Below are positions 1-11,509 of a DNA stretch of 64,000 nucleotides, piece after piece (the stretch's first letter is position 1; each line of letters opens with the position of its first letter). Below the pieces are notes generated by a model. That model saw only the letters and a program-made list of their open reading frames with translations, was not told the DNA's origin and did not search any database. The DNA is from Oscheius dolichura (taxonomy: Eukaryota > Nematoda > Chromadorea > Rhabditida > Rhabditidae): assembly GCA_932521035.1 (NCBI GenBank), contig OW051496.1, positions 3,658,001-3,722,000 of the forward strand. Reading direction: 5' to 3'. The position numbers were made by a program, and so were the translations under genes.

Positions 1-180
1 GGTACGGGTAATAGTCAAACGGAACAGAGCGGATCAGTTCAGAAGGGAATGTGCACCTACAAAGAAGGCCCCTCAATCATGGCGGCAGTAGACGAGCTCC
101 GGAAAAGCTTGGAATTGTCTTTGGATAAGATTTCTTCTGATAGTACGCCCTTTTATTTATTTTTAATTGAAAACCATTCA

Positions 181-1552
181 GTGAAAAAAATGATGGAAGA
201 CTCGGTTGACCAAAAGTATGAGGCGGAAGCAATAGCAATAGAGAAAGAGGAAAACTGGAAGAGGGAAAAGACAGAATTGATAGATGAAATGAGGCGACTT
301 CAACAGGAGACGGAAAGTGGGAAATGAAACGGATAAATACATAATTTTATAGAAAAACTCGAAGGATTTTCTCTAGATAATCGGGAGGCTGGTGGGGTTC
401 TTTTATCAGTTTCTACTGCTATAACATCCTTACAAGAAAGTGTTGACAGTATTTTTGCTAGAAGTACGGCTAGTTTTACAATTCATTTCAATTTTTCAGC
501 GGGAAAGATAGAAGAATATGTAGAGAAACAAAATGACGAGAAGAATAAAATTCCGGCTGACAAAGAGGAAATTGAATTGATTACCGGCAAAGTGGATTCC
601 TTTATATTCTAAATATTGTTTCTTTTAGATTTTAATTCTTGGAGGTAAAGCAAAGCCTGGCTGGTTCAGCAGTACGGTGTCGGACGAGATGTTCCTATTG
701 AATAGTGAGAAGAATGGATGGATCAAATTGTCATTGAAACTGCCAAAACCATTTGCAATGGGCGGTACAGTCTATCTGAATGGAGAGATTCATATATTCG
801 GTGGCAGTCTGGCAAAAGAAACGTATAAACTGGACAAGAAAAGTTTGAAATGGATACGATTGGCCGATATGAATGTGGGGCGTCATGGTATTACCAGCAG
901 CTGTTTGGAATTGAATGGATCCATCTGGGTATTTGGAGGAGAGGACGGAAAGAAGGCGCTGAAAAGCGTAGAGAGATACGACCGGAGAGAAGACAAGTGG
1001 TCCTTTATGACGTTGGTTACCCTCCATGCTTCTCATTCACATAAGCTATGCAATTAGAGAAATAATTCCTCTTCCTTTAGGGACATGAAATATTGGCGAT
1101 ATGGTGCAGCTGCAGCAGTTCATAATGGCAAATTCATTGTCTGTGGTGGATATGATTATCCAAATGATTTGAAAAGTGTGGAATGTTTCGACCCGGAGAG
1201 TGGTGTCTGGACGGAGCTGAATGATATGCACACACCTCTTTCTCGTCATTCTCTCGTTTCTTATGGAAATAATCTCATTTTAATGGGAGGTTGGATTGGA
1301 AAGACAGTCAATACTGTACTGGAAGTGAGTAATCTAGAAGGAAAAGGAACATGGAAAGAACTGCCGCCAATGAAACAGCCTCGACATTACTTTTCTGCAG
1401 CAGTCCTTGACAATGAGATTTTTGTAATTGGAGGATCGAATGAAATACTCAAATCTCTCGATAAAACAGAAATATTTGATGGGGAAAGATGGCGGGATGG
1501 CCCCCTTCTTCATTATGAGTGTTTTAACATGTCCTCTGTTGTAGGCAAATAA
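181..1552 (+). CDS. Coiled-coil kelch-repeat protein, copy A (5' end incomplete)
   Basis: Multi-exon gene. Visible exons are about 181-316 (heptad-like segment starting MMEDSVDQKYEAEAIAIE), about 352-465, 500-591, 629-1011 and 1081-1552. The 629 exon follows TTTTAG and opens ILILGG, the family's first kelch strand. The last intron (1012-1080) is phase 2, as in every paralogue. Glycine pairs (FGG, CGG, MGG, IGG) mark successive kelch blades, so a beta-propeller binding protein is expected; its ligand is unknown. There is no BTB or BACK domain. The C-terminus stops at SSVVGK, earlier than paralogues that continue with IP.HLA..L.NY, so this copy is slightly truncated. A start exon like those of the - strand copies was not found and may lie left of the window. 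Confidence 0.8.
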
Positions 1553-1760
1553 TGGTACTCATATATTCTTTATTCTCATTTATAACGGCATCATAATTTG
1601 GCGACTACCCTGTCTAATTTGAACGACAATGCAATAAAGTGATAGCGTCTTTCTGTTCTTCTCCAATACACAGAGTTATGATAAGTTCTAGCCATTATCT
1701 GATTATTTCTTATCGTTTTATGTGAAAGAAAACAAGCGAGGACGTTTACCATGGAGTGTA

Positions 1761-1890
1761 TAGTCCGTTTCCAACGGATATTCCTTGGCAAAACCTCTCC
1801 GCTACGGGACCTGGAAGCTTTCGGACATGGTCCCATAGCGGAGACCGGCGCCAAATTTGAATTCGTGGAATATCCGTTGGAAATGGACTA
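1761..1890. mobile_element. MITE, TAGTCC family, copy 1
   Basis: 130-bp element with 24-bp terminal inverted repeats (TAGTCCGTTTCCAACGGATA start; one mismatch between arms). It is flanked by TA on both sides (1759-1760, 1891-1892), as expected for Tc1/mariner-type insertion. It lies between kelch copies A and B, and related copies are at 21495 and 51747. It has no coding capacity. Confidence 0.85.
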
Positions 1891-2029
1891 TATTTGCCGG
1901 TGGAGTCTGAATTGCTCATCGGCAATCGATTGTTCACTATCTTTGACTTTTCGCTTCCCATTTATAGCTGTTTACCTTGTGCTTTTATTGCTTCTTCATC
2001 TCGAACCAACTTTGTAATACCTTTTTCAG

Positions 2030-4011
2030 TCAGAAAAATGGCTGAAGACGCACTTCTTCAAATGTATGAAGCACAAGCAATTGCCATAGAACACAGAGCA
2101 GAGGCGGACAGATTGAGAGGAGAAAACGAAGAATTGACAGAGAGATTGGGACGGCTCCAACAGAAAAGGGAAGGTGAGAAACTGCTAAAATGTCGTTTCA
2201 AACCTCGTTGTTTTACGGAATCTACTTTCTAATCCCAAGAGGGGTGAACAAAGGGTGACGGGCAATCTGACCACGATAAGAAAACAGCGCTTTCCGGTGA
2301 TAGTACGCATCTATTTTCAGAGGAGAGCGGTAGAATCATCTGGATACAAGTGTTCTTTTTCCTTTTTGTCTTTCTATTCTATTCGGAGATGCGACAAGGT
2401 AGGCCAGCCCTCGAATTAATGAGCGGGAGAGTTTAGTGCATGCGACAGCCAGCAATATACACGACGCCATCATCGAGAGCAGAAACGGAATCAGGGAGCA
2501 GCTGAAGAACATGGAAAAAATAAATGAAAAAAACAGTAAACAGGTTGATGATTTAATTGGCGACTTACGAAAAAGGTTGGAAACTGCCGTTGAGAATAAT
2601 CCTACTGACAGTATGTCTTCTTCTTCATTTGCAAAAATTATTTAAGTTAAGGAAGATGCTGAAGATTCTGTTCTCGAACAGAACGAGGCAGGGCCAATTC
2701 TAATAGAGAAGGAGAGAGAGTGGATGAGAGAAAGGGAAGAGCTGCTAGAGGAAATGAGACGACTTCAACAGGAGATAGACGGTAAGCCGTGCCAGCAGAG
2801 TAGTACAACGACTTCCAAGGGGTTTTCGGGGGAGCACAGTTTGTAGTATGGTACAACTTTTCAGGAAGAAAATTAGGCGAAACTCTAAAGAAGACAAATG
2901 GTAATCAGGAGGAACCAATGCAAAAACTTGAACAAGAGGAAATGCAATTGAATTCCGGTAAGAAAACGGTGAACTCCTTCCTGTTCTGAAAAATCTGCTT
3001 TTTCCAGATTTTAATTCTCGGAGGTGAAGCAAAGCCCGGCTGGTTTAGTATTACGAAATTAGATGAGATGTTCATTTTGGGCGGAGACGGATGGATCAAA
3101 CTGCCATTGAAGTTACCAAAAACCTTTGCAAACGGCGGTGCTGTCTACCTGGATGGGGAGATCTATATATTCGGTGGCAGCCTAGGAAAAGAATTATACA
3201 AATTGGACAAGAAAACATTGAAATGGATACGATTGGCAGATATGAATGAGGAACGACGGTATATTTCAAATAGCTGTCTGGAATGGAATGGATCCATCTG
3301 GGTGTTTGGAGGATGGAATAGAGCGGGCAGCTTGAAAAGTGTGGAACGATATGATCCGAAGGAGAACATATGGATTATAATGCCGTGAGTTCAATACTTT
3401 CCATAATTTTTCTTCTGTTCGGTTTCCAACGGCCGCTTCGTCTCTCAAACGAGATGATACAACATCTGAGACAAGGCTCAATCAGGGCTAATCAATATTT
3501 TAGGGACATGGAATATTCGCGAGCTGGTGCAGCTGCAGCAGTTCATAATGGCAAATTCATCGTCTGTGGTGGAAGGGATGGTGGTTGGAATTATTTGAAA
3601 AGTGTGGAATGTTTCGACCCGGAGAGTGGTGTCTGGACGGAGTTGAATGATATGTCAACACCTCTTGATGAGCATTCTCTCGTTTCTTATGGAAATAATC
3701 TCATTTTAATGGGAGGTTTTGATATAGAGCCAGTCAATACTGTACTGGAAGTGAGTAATCTAGAAGGAAAAGGAACATGGAAACAACTGCCGCCAATGAA
3801 ACAACCCCGACGTGACTTTTCTGCAGCAGTCCTTGACAATGAGATTTTTGTAATTGGAGGATATGAAATAGACAAAGATCTCGATAAAACTGAAATATTT
3901 AATGGAAAAAGCTGGAGAGAGGGTCCCCAGCTTCCCAATGGGTGCTATGGTATGTCTTCAATTGTTATTCCCTGCCATCTGGCTGATATCCTTTCTAATT
4001 ACAAAGAGTAA
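2030..4011 (+). CDS. Coiled-coil kelch-repeat protein, copy B
   Basis: The first recognised exon (2030-2173) follows CTTTTTCAG and contains the ATG at 2038 (MAEDALLQMYEAQAIAIE), a charged coiled coil also seen in other copies. Further coiled-coil exons lie around 2440-2640, 2650-2780 and 2890-2960. Kelch exons are 3008-3384 (ILILGGEAKPGW start) and 3504-4011, joined by a 119-bp phase-2 intron whose sequence is closely shared with copies H and I, so these three are recent duplicates. The protein ends IPCHLADILSNYKE. Kelch propellers normally bind proteins; no partner is evident. The true start could be an additional upstream exon, since other copies begin with a separate coiled-coil exon that I could not find here. 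Confidence 0.8.
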
Positions 4012-4068
4012 TCCCCTATTAAACAAATAAATCTTTCCCTCCATTTAAAGTATTGCTAGTCAACCAGA

Positions 4069-4829
4069 TTTTAATTTCTGTAGAGTGAGGTTCCGCTTCT
4101 ATTGAACATATGGATACCCCCAAATAATAAGTTGAGCATTAATTCAAAGACTTCTGTTTGTGTATTATCAAGAATTAGTTCTCCTTCCATCTCACACAAT
4201 CTTTTAGAGATATGATATCTCCAAGAAATAATGGAGCTGTCGTGGTTCACAACGGCAAATTCTATATATCTGGTGGGCATGGCTATGGTACTGATTTGAA
4301 AAGTGTGGAATGTTTTGATCCGGAGAGCGGCGTCTGGACGGAATTGACTGATATGCCCACATCGCTTCACAGCCAATCCCTTATTTCTTATGAAAACAAA
4401 TTGATTCTAGTGGGTGGTATTAATGGAACCTCGTCAGCCAATTCAGTTCTGGAGTTGAGTAATTTGGAAGAAAACGGAACATGTAAAGCACTGCCATCTA
4501 TGAAAGATTGTCGTTTTGACTTCTCGGCGGCAGTCCTTGACAATGAGGTTTTTGTAATGGGAGGATGGAATAGAACGGCTATTGACAAAACGGAAATATT
4601 TGACGGGAAAAGTTGGAGAGATGGCCCCCCTCTCCATTACGGACATTGGAGCATGACATCTGTTGTAATTCCTCCCGAGTTCACCAATGCGTTGTTGAAT
4701 CAATGGATATGCAATAAATTGATAACTCCGTTGTCTTTTTTCCAATACGGGATGATAAGCAGTATTATAGGTTTTAATTTCTTTATATTTGTAATTGAAG
4801 GATATGATAGAAAAAAAAGATGCGATTAA
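4069..4829 (+). pseudogene. Decayed kelch copy B2 (second kelch exon intact, first decayed)
   Basis: An open second kelch exon runs from about 4207 (after TCTTTTAG) with VHNGKF, SGG, VGG and MGG blade motifs and MTSVVIP at its end. Upstream, 4069-4120 still resembles the ILILGGEAKPGW exon start but carries a stop after a few codons, and the rest of that exon is missing. Beyond the usual C-terminus the frame runs on into another kelch scrap (FVIEGYDRKK, near 4785). I read this as a pseudogene, although a short transcript from the second exon cannot be excluded. Confidence 0.7.
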
Positions 4830-4849
4830 AGTGAGCCTTGTCTTTATAC

Positions 4850-4975
4850 AACTGTAAAATATTCGATGGGTCACACTGGCGAGATGGCCCCTGTCTTCCT
4901 TATTCATGTGGTGATATATATTCCATTGTTATTCCTCAATATCTTTTCAATAATTTCATTAAAATAACGGATTTA
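4850..4975 (+). pseudogene. Kelch C-terminal relic
   Basis: Translating from about 4851 gives KIFDGSHWRDGPCLPY and then YSIVIPQYLFNNF, which is the end of the kelch family sequence with nothing upstream in frame. It is the tail of a further decayed copy directly after B2. Confidence 0.65.
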
Positions 4976-5084
4976 TCCTGCTTTCGACTACAAAAATTAG
5001 TTACAATAAGCTGAAGAGAATTAACCCTATCCAGAGTAGACGGAACCAGGCCTGGTGCCCAGCTCCGTTGCATGGGTTTCCATC

Positions 5085-5502
5085 CTAAACATGGCAGACA
5101 ATTCTATTTTGACCCATTCCACTCACAACCGAATTCCTACACTGCTGTGCACTGTACCGTATCCCCGACGAAGCATCAAATTTAGTTTTGTCAAAGTTCA
5201 TATTGTAGGCGCATTCTCTGACCGTAACTATCAGTTCACTGTAGCCAGGAATGTGGGCATTGACCATGGGAACCTTCTGAAAATGAGGGTGGATCTATTT
5301 CATGTTGGGCCTGCCTGGTAGAGAACTCGACAGCCAATCGGGTTTCTGACCTCTCTCCCACTGATTATTCTCGTGTTACACGGCTGAAATACTACTACAA
5401 ACGTGTTGGGGGCTTGAGCTTACCTTGAAGAACTCCGTCAAATCATTTCCTGCGCATTTCGAATTCTCGAGAGTGTTACACTGGTAGCAGAAAACGGGAG
5501 AG
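5085..5502 (-). CDS. Ly6/sleepless-like cysteine-rich protein, copy 2 (signal exon not found)
   Basis: Three exons on the - strand: 5424-5502 (FCYQCNTLENSKC), 5315-5383 (PCNTRIISG...IGCRVLYQ) and 5085-5276 (IVTVRECAYN... ending VCHV stop). Spacing of the cysteines and all intron phases (phase 0) match the complete gene at 7314-7749, so this is its paralogue. Ly6-type proteins are small disulphide-rich extracellular domains, often GPI-anchored or secreted, that modulate receptors or channels; no anchor signal is obvious here. The 38-bp intron 5277-5314 begins GC rather than GT (CAG|GCAGGC). An exon encoding a signal peptide should lie upstream (above 5502), but I could not identify it with confidence, so the gene may be 5' incomplete. 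Confidence 0.65.
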
Positions 5503-6775
5503 CTGGAAAATTATCATTTTTGGGGGCGAAGTGGGCGGAGACGAGCATGCCGTATGTTTGTGTTCGTATCTCGGTCATTTCTTGATCGATTTCAAAAATT
5601 CAAAGACCTAGTTGGAGAGCATACCAAGACGATTCTAATGAACTCAGTCATATCTCAACCACACCGACAGAAAAGTTTCTAGCACCACAAACAGATGTTT
5701 GCCAATGTATGCCAATTCACACGGCACTGGGCACATTTTGGTTGGTAACACTATTTCCAGGTAAATTTTTATATTATGCGGTCTTTGATACATTTGACCA
5801 CTTCTCTTTTACCTACCGAATATGTGCCGTTGCAGAAATCCTTGGTTGAACAGCGAATAAGCCCAGAATGGAAAGAAATGGAAGAAATTCCACAAGATTC
5901 ATGTGTTGTTTCAGGTGGAAATAGGAAGAAGAGAATGGCAAAAGCGGAAGAATACAATGCCGAATTGGCCATCAATTGTTCCTTTCTCTTCTATTTTTGG
6001 TGATGATTCCGATGATTCATTTCATAAACATTCCAGCTTTGAAGATTCTAATCTTATAATGATTTCAGGAAAACATGAAAAGAATTGAGCAACGTTTATT
6101 GAGAAGGAGAAGAAATCTCGCGGAAATCTCGGATGAGGGGGGAAGTGTAAGTGACGGGAACTGACCAATCGAATGAGAAATACCTAGGAGGGGAATGAGG
6201 ATCGAGTCTTTCGGGACTTAGTGGAAAAAGACAGCGATGAGAACAGCCAGGGACGAGAACAGCAGACCGGGAACCGTGGCACCGTTGCATGGCTCCGAAG
6301 CCTGGAAAAGAACATTGGCTTCTTGTAATTCTGAATGTAGTGGGGAGCTCATATTAGGCCGGCTGCTTATACCGGCCTGATTTTATCATAAAAATGTGTT
6401 CGTACACTGGAAAGCTATGAAAATGCTTGAAAATTGGCTAATCTGACATATTTCTGCCTCTAAATACCCTAAAATTACTCCAAAAACTAAATTCTATCTT
6501 CACTAACCAGCACTGCTCACTTGCGAAATATTGTTTATCGGGGGAACAAAATAAAAGATTTTTAAATTGCCGCCTATCAAAATTATAAAAAACTCCCTTT
6601 ACTTTTTTTTCCTCTCACTAAATTTCAGTTGAAAATACTTTCAAATACTTCTTTCCAAAGTTCAGGCCCCACGGAAAAATATATACATTTCTTTTTAGAG
6701 GAACCTTCAATTGAACGAGAACAGGTCGAAAAAATTGACAGAAATAATAGGCACTGCAAAACATTTGCAAAATTC
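5503..6775. other. No supported gene
   Basis: Weak open stretches with plausible splice signals occur at 5836-5912 and 6067-6150 on the + strand (charged, helical), but they match nothing I recognise and no complete exon chain could be made. The missing first exon of the Ly6-like gene may be in the left part. Confidence 0.4.
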
Positions 6776-7068
6776 AAAGGGACACTGACACAGCTTTTCG
6801 CGGTTTGCGCTCAGCGCAAATGCTCGGGGCGCGTTTGCTTTTCATCGCCAAACAAAAATTGCTTTCGAGTTATTTTTCTTCAAAATGTGATATACGATTT
6901 CAGTAATTTTTACTGCTTTCAATAATTGGAATATGCTGATCATTTTAGCAAAAAAGAAAATATTGAAAAATCATGCGAAATACAATTGTTGAAATTTTAA
7001 AAACGGCACGCTACCGTAATCAATTGCACGCGCGCGTCTATTTTTTGAAGCTGTGTCAGTGTCCCTTT
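6776..7068. mobile_element. MITE with 21-bp terminal inverted repeats (hAT- or Mutator-like)
   Basis: Perfect 21-bp inverted termini begin AAAGGGACACTGACACAGCT (6776-6796 and 7048-7068). The 8-bp flanks share CAAAAT (CAAAATTC left, CAAAATGG right), suggesting an aged 8-bp target duplication. The 293-bp element has no coding capacity. Superfamily assignment is tentative. Confidence 0.75.
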
Positions 7069-7313
7069 CAAAATGGTGACATCAGAAATTTTTGACATTT
7101 TGCTTCAACCAAGGAGATTCTCCGCTTTACTACAAAAAAATGGGAATTACTTCTGCTAAATCAAATAAAAAGGGTTGGAGGTGTTCGTTATGGGTCACTA
7201 GGAACATAATTGATAGAGAAACTGGAATGCCATCTCTAATCCCAATTGTAAAATTTCTTTACCTCGTTTTTGAAATCAATTGATCATTTTGTTGGGTTTC
7301 ACCCAGAAAATAG

Positions 7314-7749
7314 TCAGAAGCAACGAACCTTCTCATTTTCACATTGGTAGAAAGTCTTGGAAACGGCCCAGTTACCGGTCTTCTTCTGTCCATCAATGGG
7401 TCCTCCGGAGTAGGCACATTCTCTGATAATAGTAATCGGATCTTCCTCTACTTTCTGAACAATCAATACTCTTCAAGGTTATCCTAAATTTATCCTACCT
7501 GTATAACCTTCCTGCATCCTACAGGCGGATTACCCGAGTAAGTTCCCGTTGTCAAGGGAGCGGCGCATGGCTGAAAGAGGGGAATACTTTTTTATTCTAT
7601 GGTTACAGTACCTTTTTGTACTTGGCTAGGTCGGCGACGTCGCTGCTATCGCACTTGTCGTCGACTGACGACACGCATTGGTAGCAGGTCATCTGGGCAC
7701 TGGCACAGGCCACCAGGGCGGCTAACACGGCGAGCAGGTAGGTGTTCAT
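7314..7749 (-). CDS. Ly6/sleepless-like secreted cysteine-rich protein, copy 1
   Basis: Complete three-exon gene on the - strand, start at 7749. Exon 1 encodes a signal peptide (MNTYLLAVLAALVACASAQ) followed by TCYQC, the typical opening of Ly6/uPAR and sleepless-type domains. Exon 2 starts PCAAPLTTG and ends CRKVIQ; exon 3 carries RECAYS, YQCEN and the terminal VRCF stop at 7314-7316. Eight cysteines are visible in the mature part. Both introns are phase 0 and about 40-45 bp. No C-terminal hydrophobic GPI signal is present, so secretion is more likely than anchoring. The function is unknown; family members bind receptors or ion channels. Confidence 0.75.
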
Positions 7750-9564
7750 ACCTGAAATACTGGTGATATGGCCATTAGATCCCTATTTTTTGGAAAAGAA
7801 CTAGAGAAGAATTATCTCTAATAAGGACAAAGGAACTGGAAGTAATAATAGTCAACAAGAAACAGAAAACGATTTTTTTAGAAAGAATTACTGGATGATA
7901 TAAATAAAGGCAGAGGAATTTCGGACGAGCCGTGATATTGGATAGATTGATCATCTTTGTTGGCTGAAAAAGTGGCAATTGGCAAGGGTAACGGGCAGAA
8001 GAATCGGAGATCATAACTTTTCACGGTTAAAATTTTCTAGACTACAACTCTTAGCTTATATTTTCTAGAAGAACATCGCTGATTGCTAACTAATGATAGA
8101 ATTCGGTATTATCTTCTACTTGAAGCATTGCGCCTATTCATATAATTACTAACCAGGCGCAAATCCACTATTATAACATGGAAATCATATTATTTAAGAC
8201 TGTTTTATGGTGAGTTAGTTAAAAATCTCGCTATGGTGTCAATGAATAAACATCACTTATTTTCGATAAAGGAAACAAATAAAGCGAGTAAGTGTTAGGC
8301 TATAAGATTGGCAAGCCTTTTGAATAATCGATGAGTAGATAATTACTAGCTTGAATGAAGAAAAGAAGTTTTCGCTTTGCTGAAGTATTGATTTATGCTA
8401 TAGCGGGAATAGAAAACACATAATTCTTGCAAAAACAGCTGCAGTGCTTGTAAACAGGCGGCAACAATCAAAACCCCCCGTATCCCGCTTTCTAATACAA
8501 TTGACCCCGTAATAAATGAAACCGGGCCAGAAATTATCAAAAACCGGGATGAAAAGACCAACCCCCGGGGAAAATGATGGCAGAAAAGGTCTCCCCGGAG
8601 AGAGTGGGAGAGATAAAGCAATCGATTCGGTTAGACAGCCGGAAGGAGTAGCGGGCAGGGGGGAGAGGAGCCGAGACGAACGGAGAGCAAACAGTCTGCC
8701 AACCTTGGCTGCCCCGACGGACGGCTTGGGGGATGAAGACGCAGCCAACCGAAAGAATAAATAGACAGAGTTGAAACGGGCGAGTGCTAGTCAAAGAGAG
8801 ATTATTCTACCACTTGGTGGGTTCCAACTGGACGGGAGATAGAAACTTTTGCGATTAATTGCTGGGAAACTAGTGAACAGAGGGCAAATGGAGAATATAA
8901 AAGAGACGACTGAAACAGATAAGAACCATACATAAAAGTAGGGGACCCCGGCGATAAGAGGACACTTTCTGACGCACGAAATGGGCTAAAAATGGCATGG
9001 AAAAGACCCCCGTTGTAATGTTAAATTTTTAGAGAAGAAGCGCAACGAATTGTGTTTCAAAAGGGGGTTATATTATCTTATTGGCTTATATTCAACGATA
9101 CCTATGGAAAATTTCAAAAAAAAAACTGAATAATGGAATATTTCATAAAGGGTACACAAATAGCAGTGTAGGATTGCGATTGATATCAACTGCAGTTGAA
9201 GTGGAGTAATAATCAATTGACGAGGAACTATGCAGCAGAACAGATGTCAGCTGTCAATTGTAAAGGAAGGAACAATAGCAGTCGAGCAGGAAAACGTCTG
9301 CCGGGCAGACATACGGGAAATATGATCCGGTAGCTTGGAAAAGGAGAGAGATCTCGAGGAGCATAGGGGAATAAATTGGTGAGATTCGCCAAAAGAGAGT
9401 GATATTTTCAAGCAAGTAACTGACATATTGCTTGCAAACTTGGTTGTCAGATTTATAGACCCGTTGAAACAAACAAGTTGGCATTATTTATTTACGATTT
9501 TGAAGGCACATCACTTTTATACAAGATAATTGAGCAAAGGAGGTAAGAATAAGAATTAGGAATA
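7750..9564. other. Intergenic, no supported gene
   Basis: About 1.8 kb between the Ly6-like gene and kelch copy C. Stretches on the - strand near 8398-8794 are open but low in complexity, with no recognisable domain or splice pattern. I see no RNA gene or clear repeat here. Confidence 0.4.
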
Positions 9565-11281
9565 TCAGGAATCACTTCGTCCAGTCGGCACAACAGGCCC
9601 CGTTCTCCAGTCTTCTCCATTAAATATTTCACTATTATCAAGACCGTTACATGTTTCGTTCCGTCCTCCAATTATAAATAGCTCATTACCAAGAACGGCT
9701 GCTGTGAAATAGCTACGCCGATGCTCCATAGGGGATAGCTCATTCCAATCTCCAATTTCCTTCAAATTACTCAATTCCAGAACCGAATTGAGCCACATCT
9801 TTCCATCGTAACCACCAATTAAGAGCAGTTTGTCCAAATAAGATATGAGAGAGTGGCCACTACGAGGTGTGGGCATATCGAGCATCTCTGTCCAGACGCC
9901 GCTCTCCGGGTCAAAACACTCCACCGTGCTCAAAACGTTCTTATCTTCCCGTCCACCACAGACAATGAATTTTCCGTTCCACACTTCTGCAGCTGCTTGG
10001 GATCGACGATATTTCATATCTCTGAATTGGTTGATTCTCTCCATTGACTTCAACTTACGGCATTTCAATCCACCAGCCCTCTTTTATGTCATAGCGTACG
10101 ACACTATCCAGATTGGTTTTTCCATCGTGTCCTCCAAATACCCAGATGGATCCGTCCCATCCCAGACAGCTGTTGACAATCCATTCCCGTTCCTCGTTCA
10201 TATCGGCCAATCGTATCCATTTCAATATTTTGCTGCCCAATTTATACGTTTTCTTCCCCAGACTTCCACCGAATATATAGGTCACACCGTCCAGATGAAC
10301 TACCCCGCCACGGGCAAACGTTTTCGGTATTCCTATTGACATTTTGATCCATTCGTCCTTACACAGTGTGAGCATTTCAAAACAAGTCTTGCTAGAAGCT
10401 CCCATCATTAAAACCTAAAAATTAGAAGTATATGTCCGGTGCTGAACGTACCGCATCAGAGACAGGAGGCATTTTCTGTTCTGCTGGTGCGGATTGTTGC
10501 AAATCCTCGTTTTTGTTGTCATTCTTCTTCATTGCGATGTTCTCCATCTTTTCCACTAAAAGGTAAAGCTCTAAATTATCTTTAAATGGTTTTACCTCTT
10601 GATGCAATCTTATCAACGCTCTCCTGCAGAGCAGTTATGGCAGCAGAAACTGCTTGATGTCGATCGGCCGCTATTGCGTCCAGTCTGTCTAGGATCTTCT
10701 TCATTTTCCCCCAAAATACTGTCTCACCTTCCGTTTCTTGTTTAAATTGTCTCCGTTTTTCCTCGATTTCTATTACAATTGCCTGTGTCTCGTACTTTGT
10801 CAGGAGAGCGTCTTCAGCCATTTGTCTAACTACGATATTTCCCCTTTATTAGCTACAAAAGCTTACTTTCAGAAGTGATCTGCTCCAAACTCTTTTGCAC
10901 ACAGTCAATTGACGTCTTCACTGAACGGATTATATAAAGAAAATTGGTAACACTCACTCGATTCTGCTTTAGCGGTCTTCTTTTCTTCCTCCTTGATTTT
11001 CTCAGGATGTTCTAAGCATTCCGTACGATTGACTGGTGAGGTTACGGGACTGTCTTCCTGACCAGACCCAGCTCCCAGAATCTGACTGTTCCTTTTATTT
11101 CCTACGCCATCTTTCCGAAATATAGCAAGTTATATCCAATAAAAATACCTTCTTTCATCGATTTTAGCTTGATTTGCCCCTGCAACCTCCTATTTTCCTC
11201 CTGCAATCGTTCTATTTTCATCCATAATTCGATTTTCGTCTGATCTGATTTGGAGTCGTTCGTAGGGGAATTTTGCTCCAT
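9565..11281 (-). CDS. Coiled-coil kelch-repeat protein, copy C
   Basis: Gene on the - strand. Exon 1 starts at 11281 (MEQNSPTNDSKSDQTKIELW, then heptads IERLQEENRRLQ) and ends near 11149. Further coiled-coil exons include MAEDALLTKYETQAIVIE (start near 10821). Kelch exon 1 spans about 10055-10410 and the last exon about 9565-10020, with VCGG, IGG and IGG blade motifs. The last exon ends at GPVVPTGRSDS, about 25 residues earlier than relatives, so the final strand of the propeller is missing and closure may be affected. The predicted role is an oligomeric kelch adaptor or recognition protein; no signal peptide was seen. Confidence 0.78.
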
Positions 11282-11509
11282 TTGATGGCTGAAAAGTGTT
11301 GAAATGAAAAAATGAATGAAGGAGAATGATGAAACAAAGGGGAAATACTAACAGAGGCATGGAGGCACTAACTGATAAGCAGTTTCTCCCTTTCGGTAAA
11401 CAACAGTCCGGTTAGTCATAGAAGGCGGCCTTCGTCAAGTATAACGGGTTCGATTGGATAATAACGATTTAAGACTATAATTCCTTTTTTTTAAATATTT
11501 ATTACACTA

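Noticed and set aside
8398..8794. Possible coding gene on either strand
   Set aside because: Open in several frames at once, compositionally biased, and without domain or splice support.
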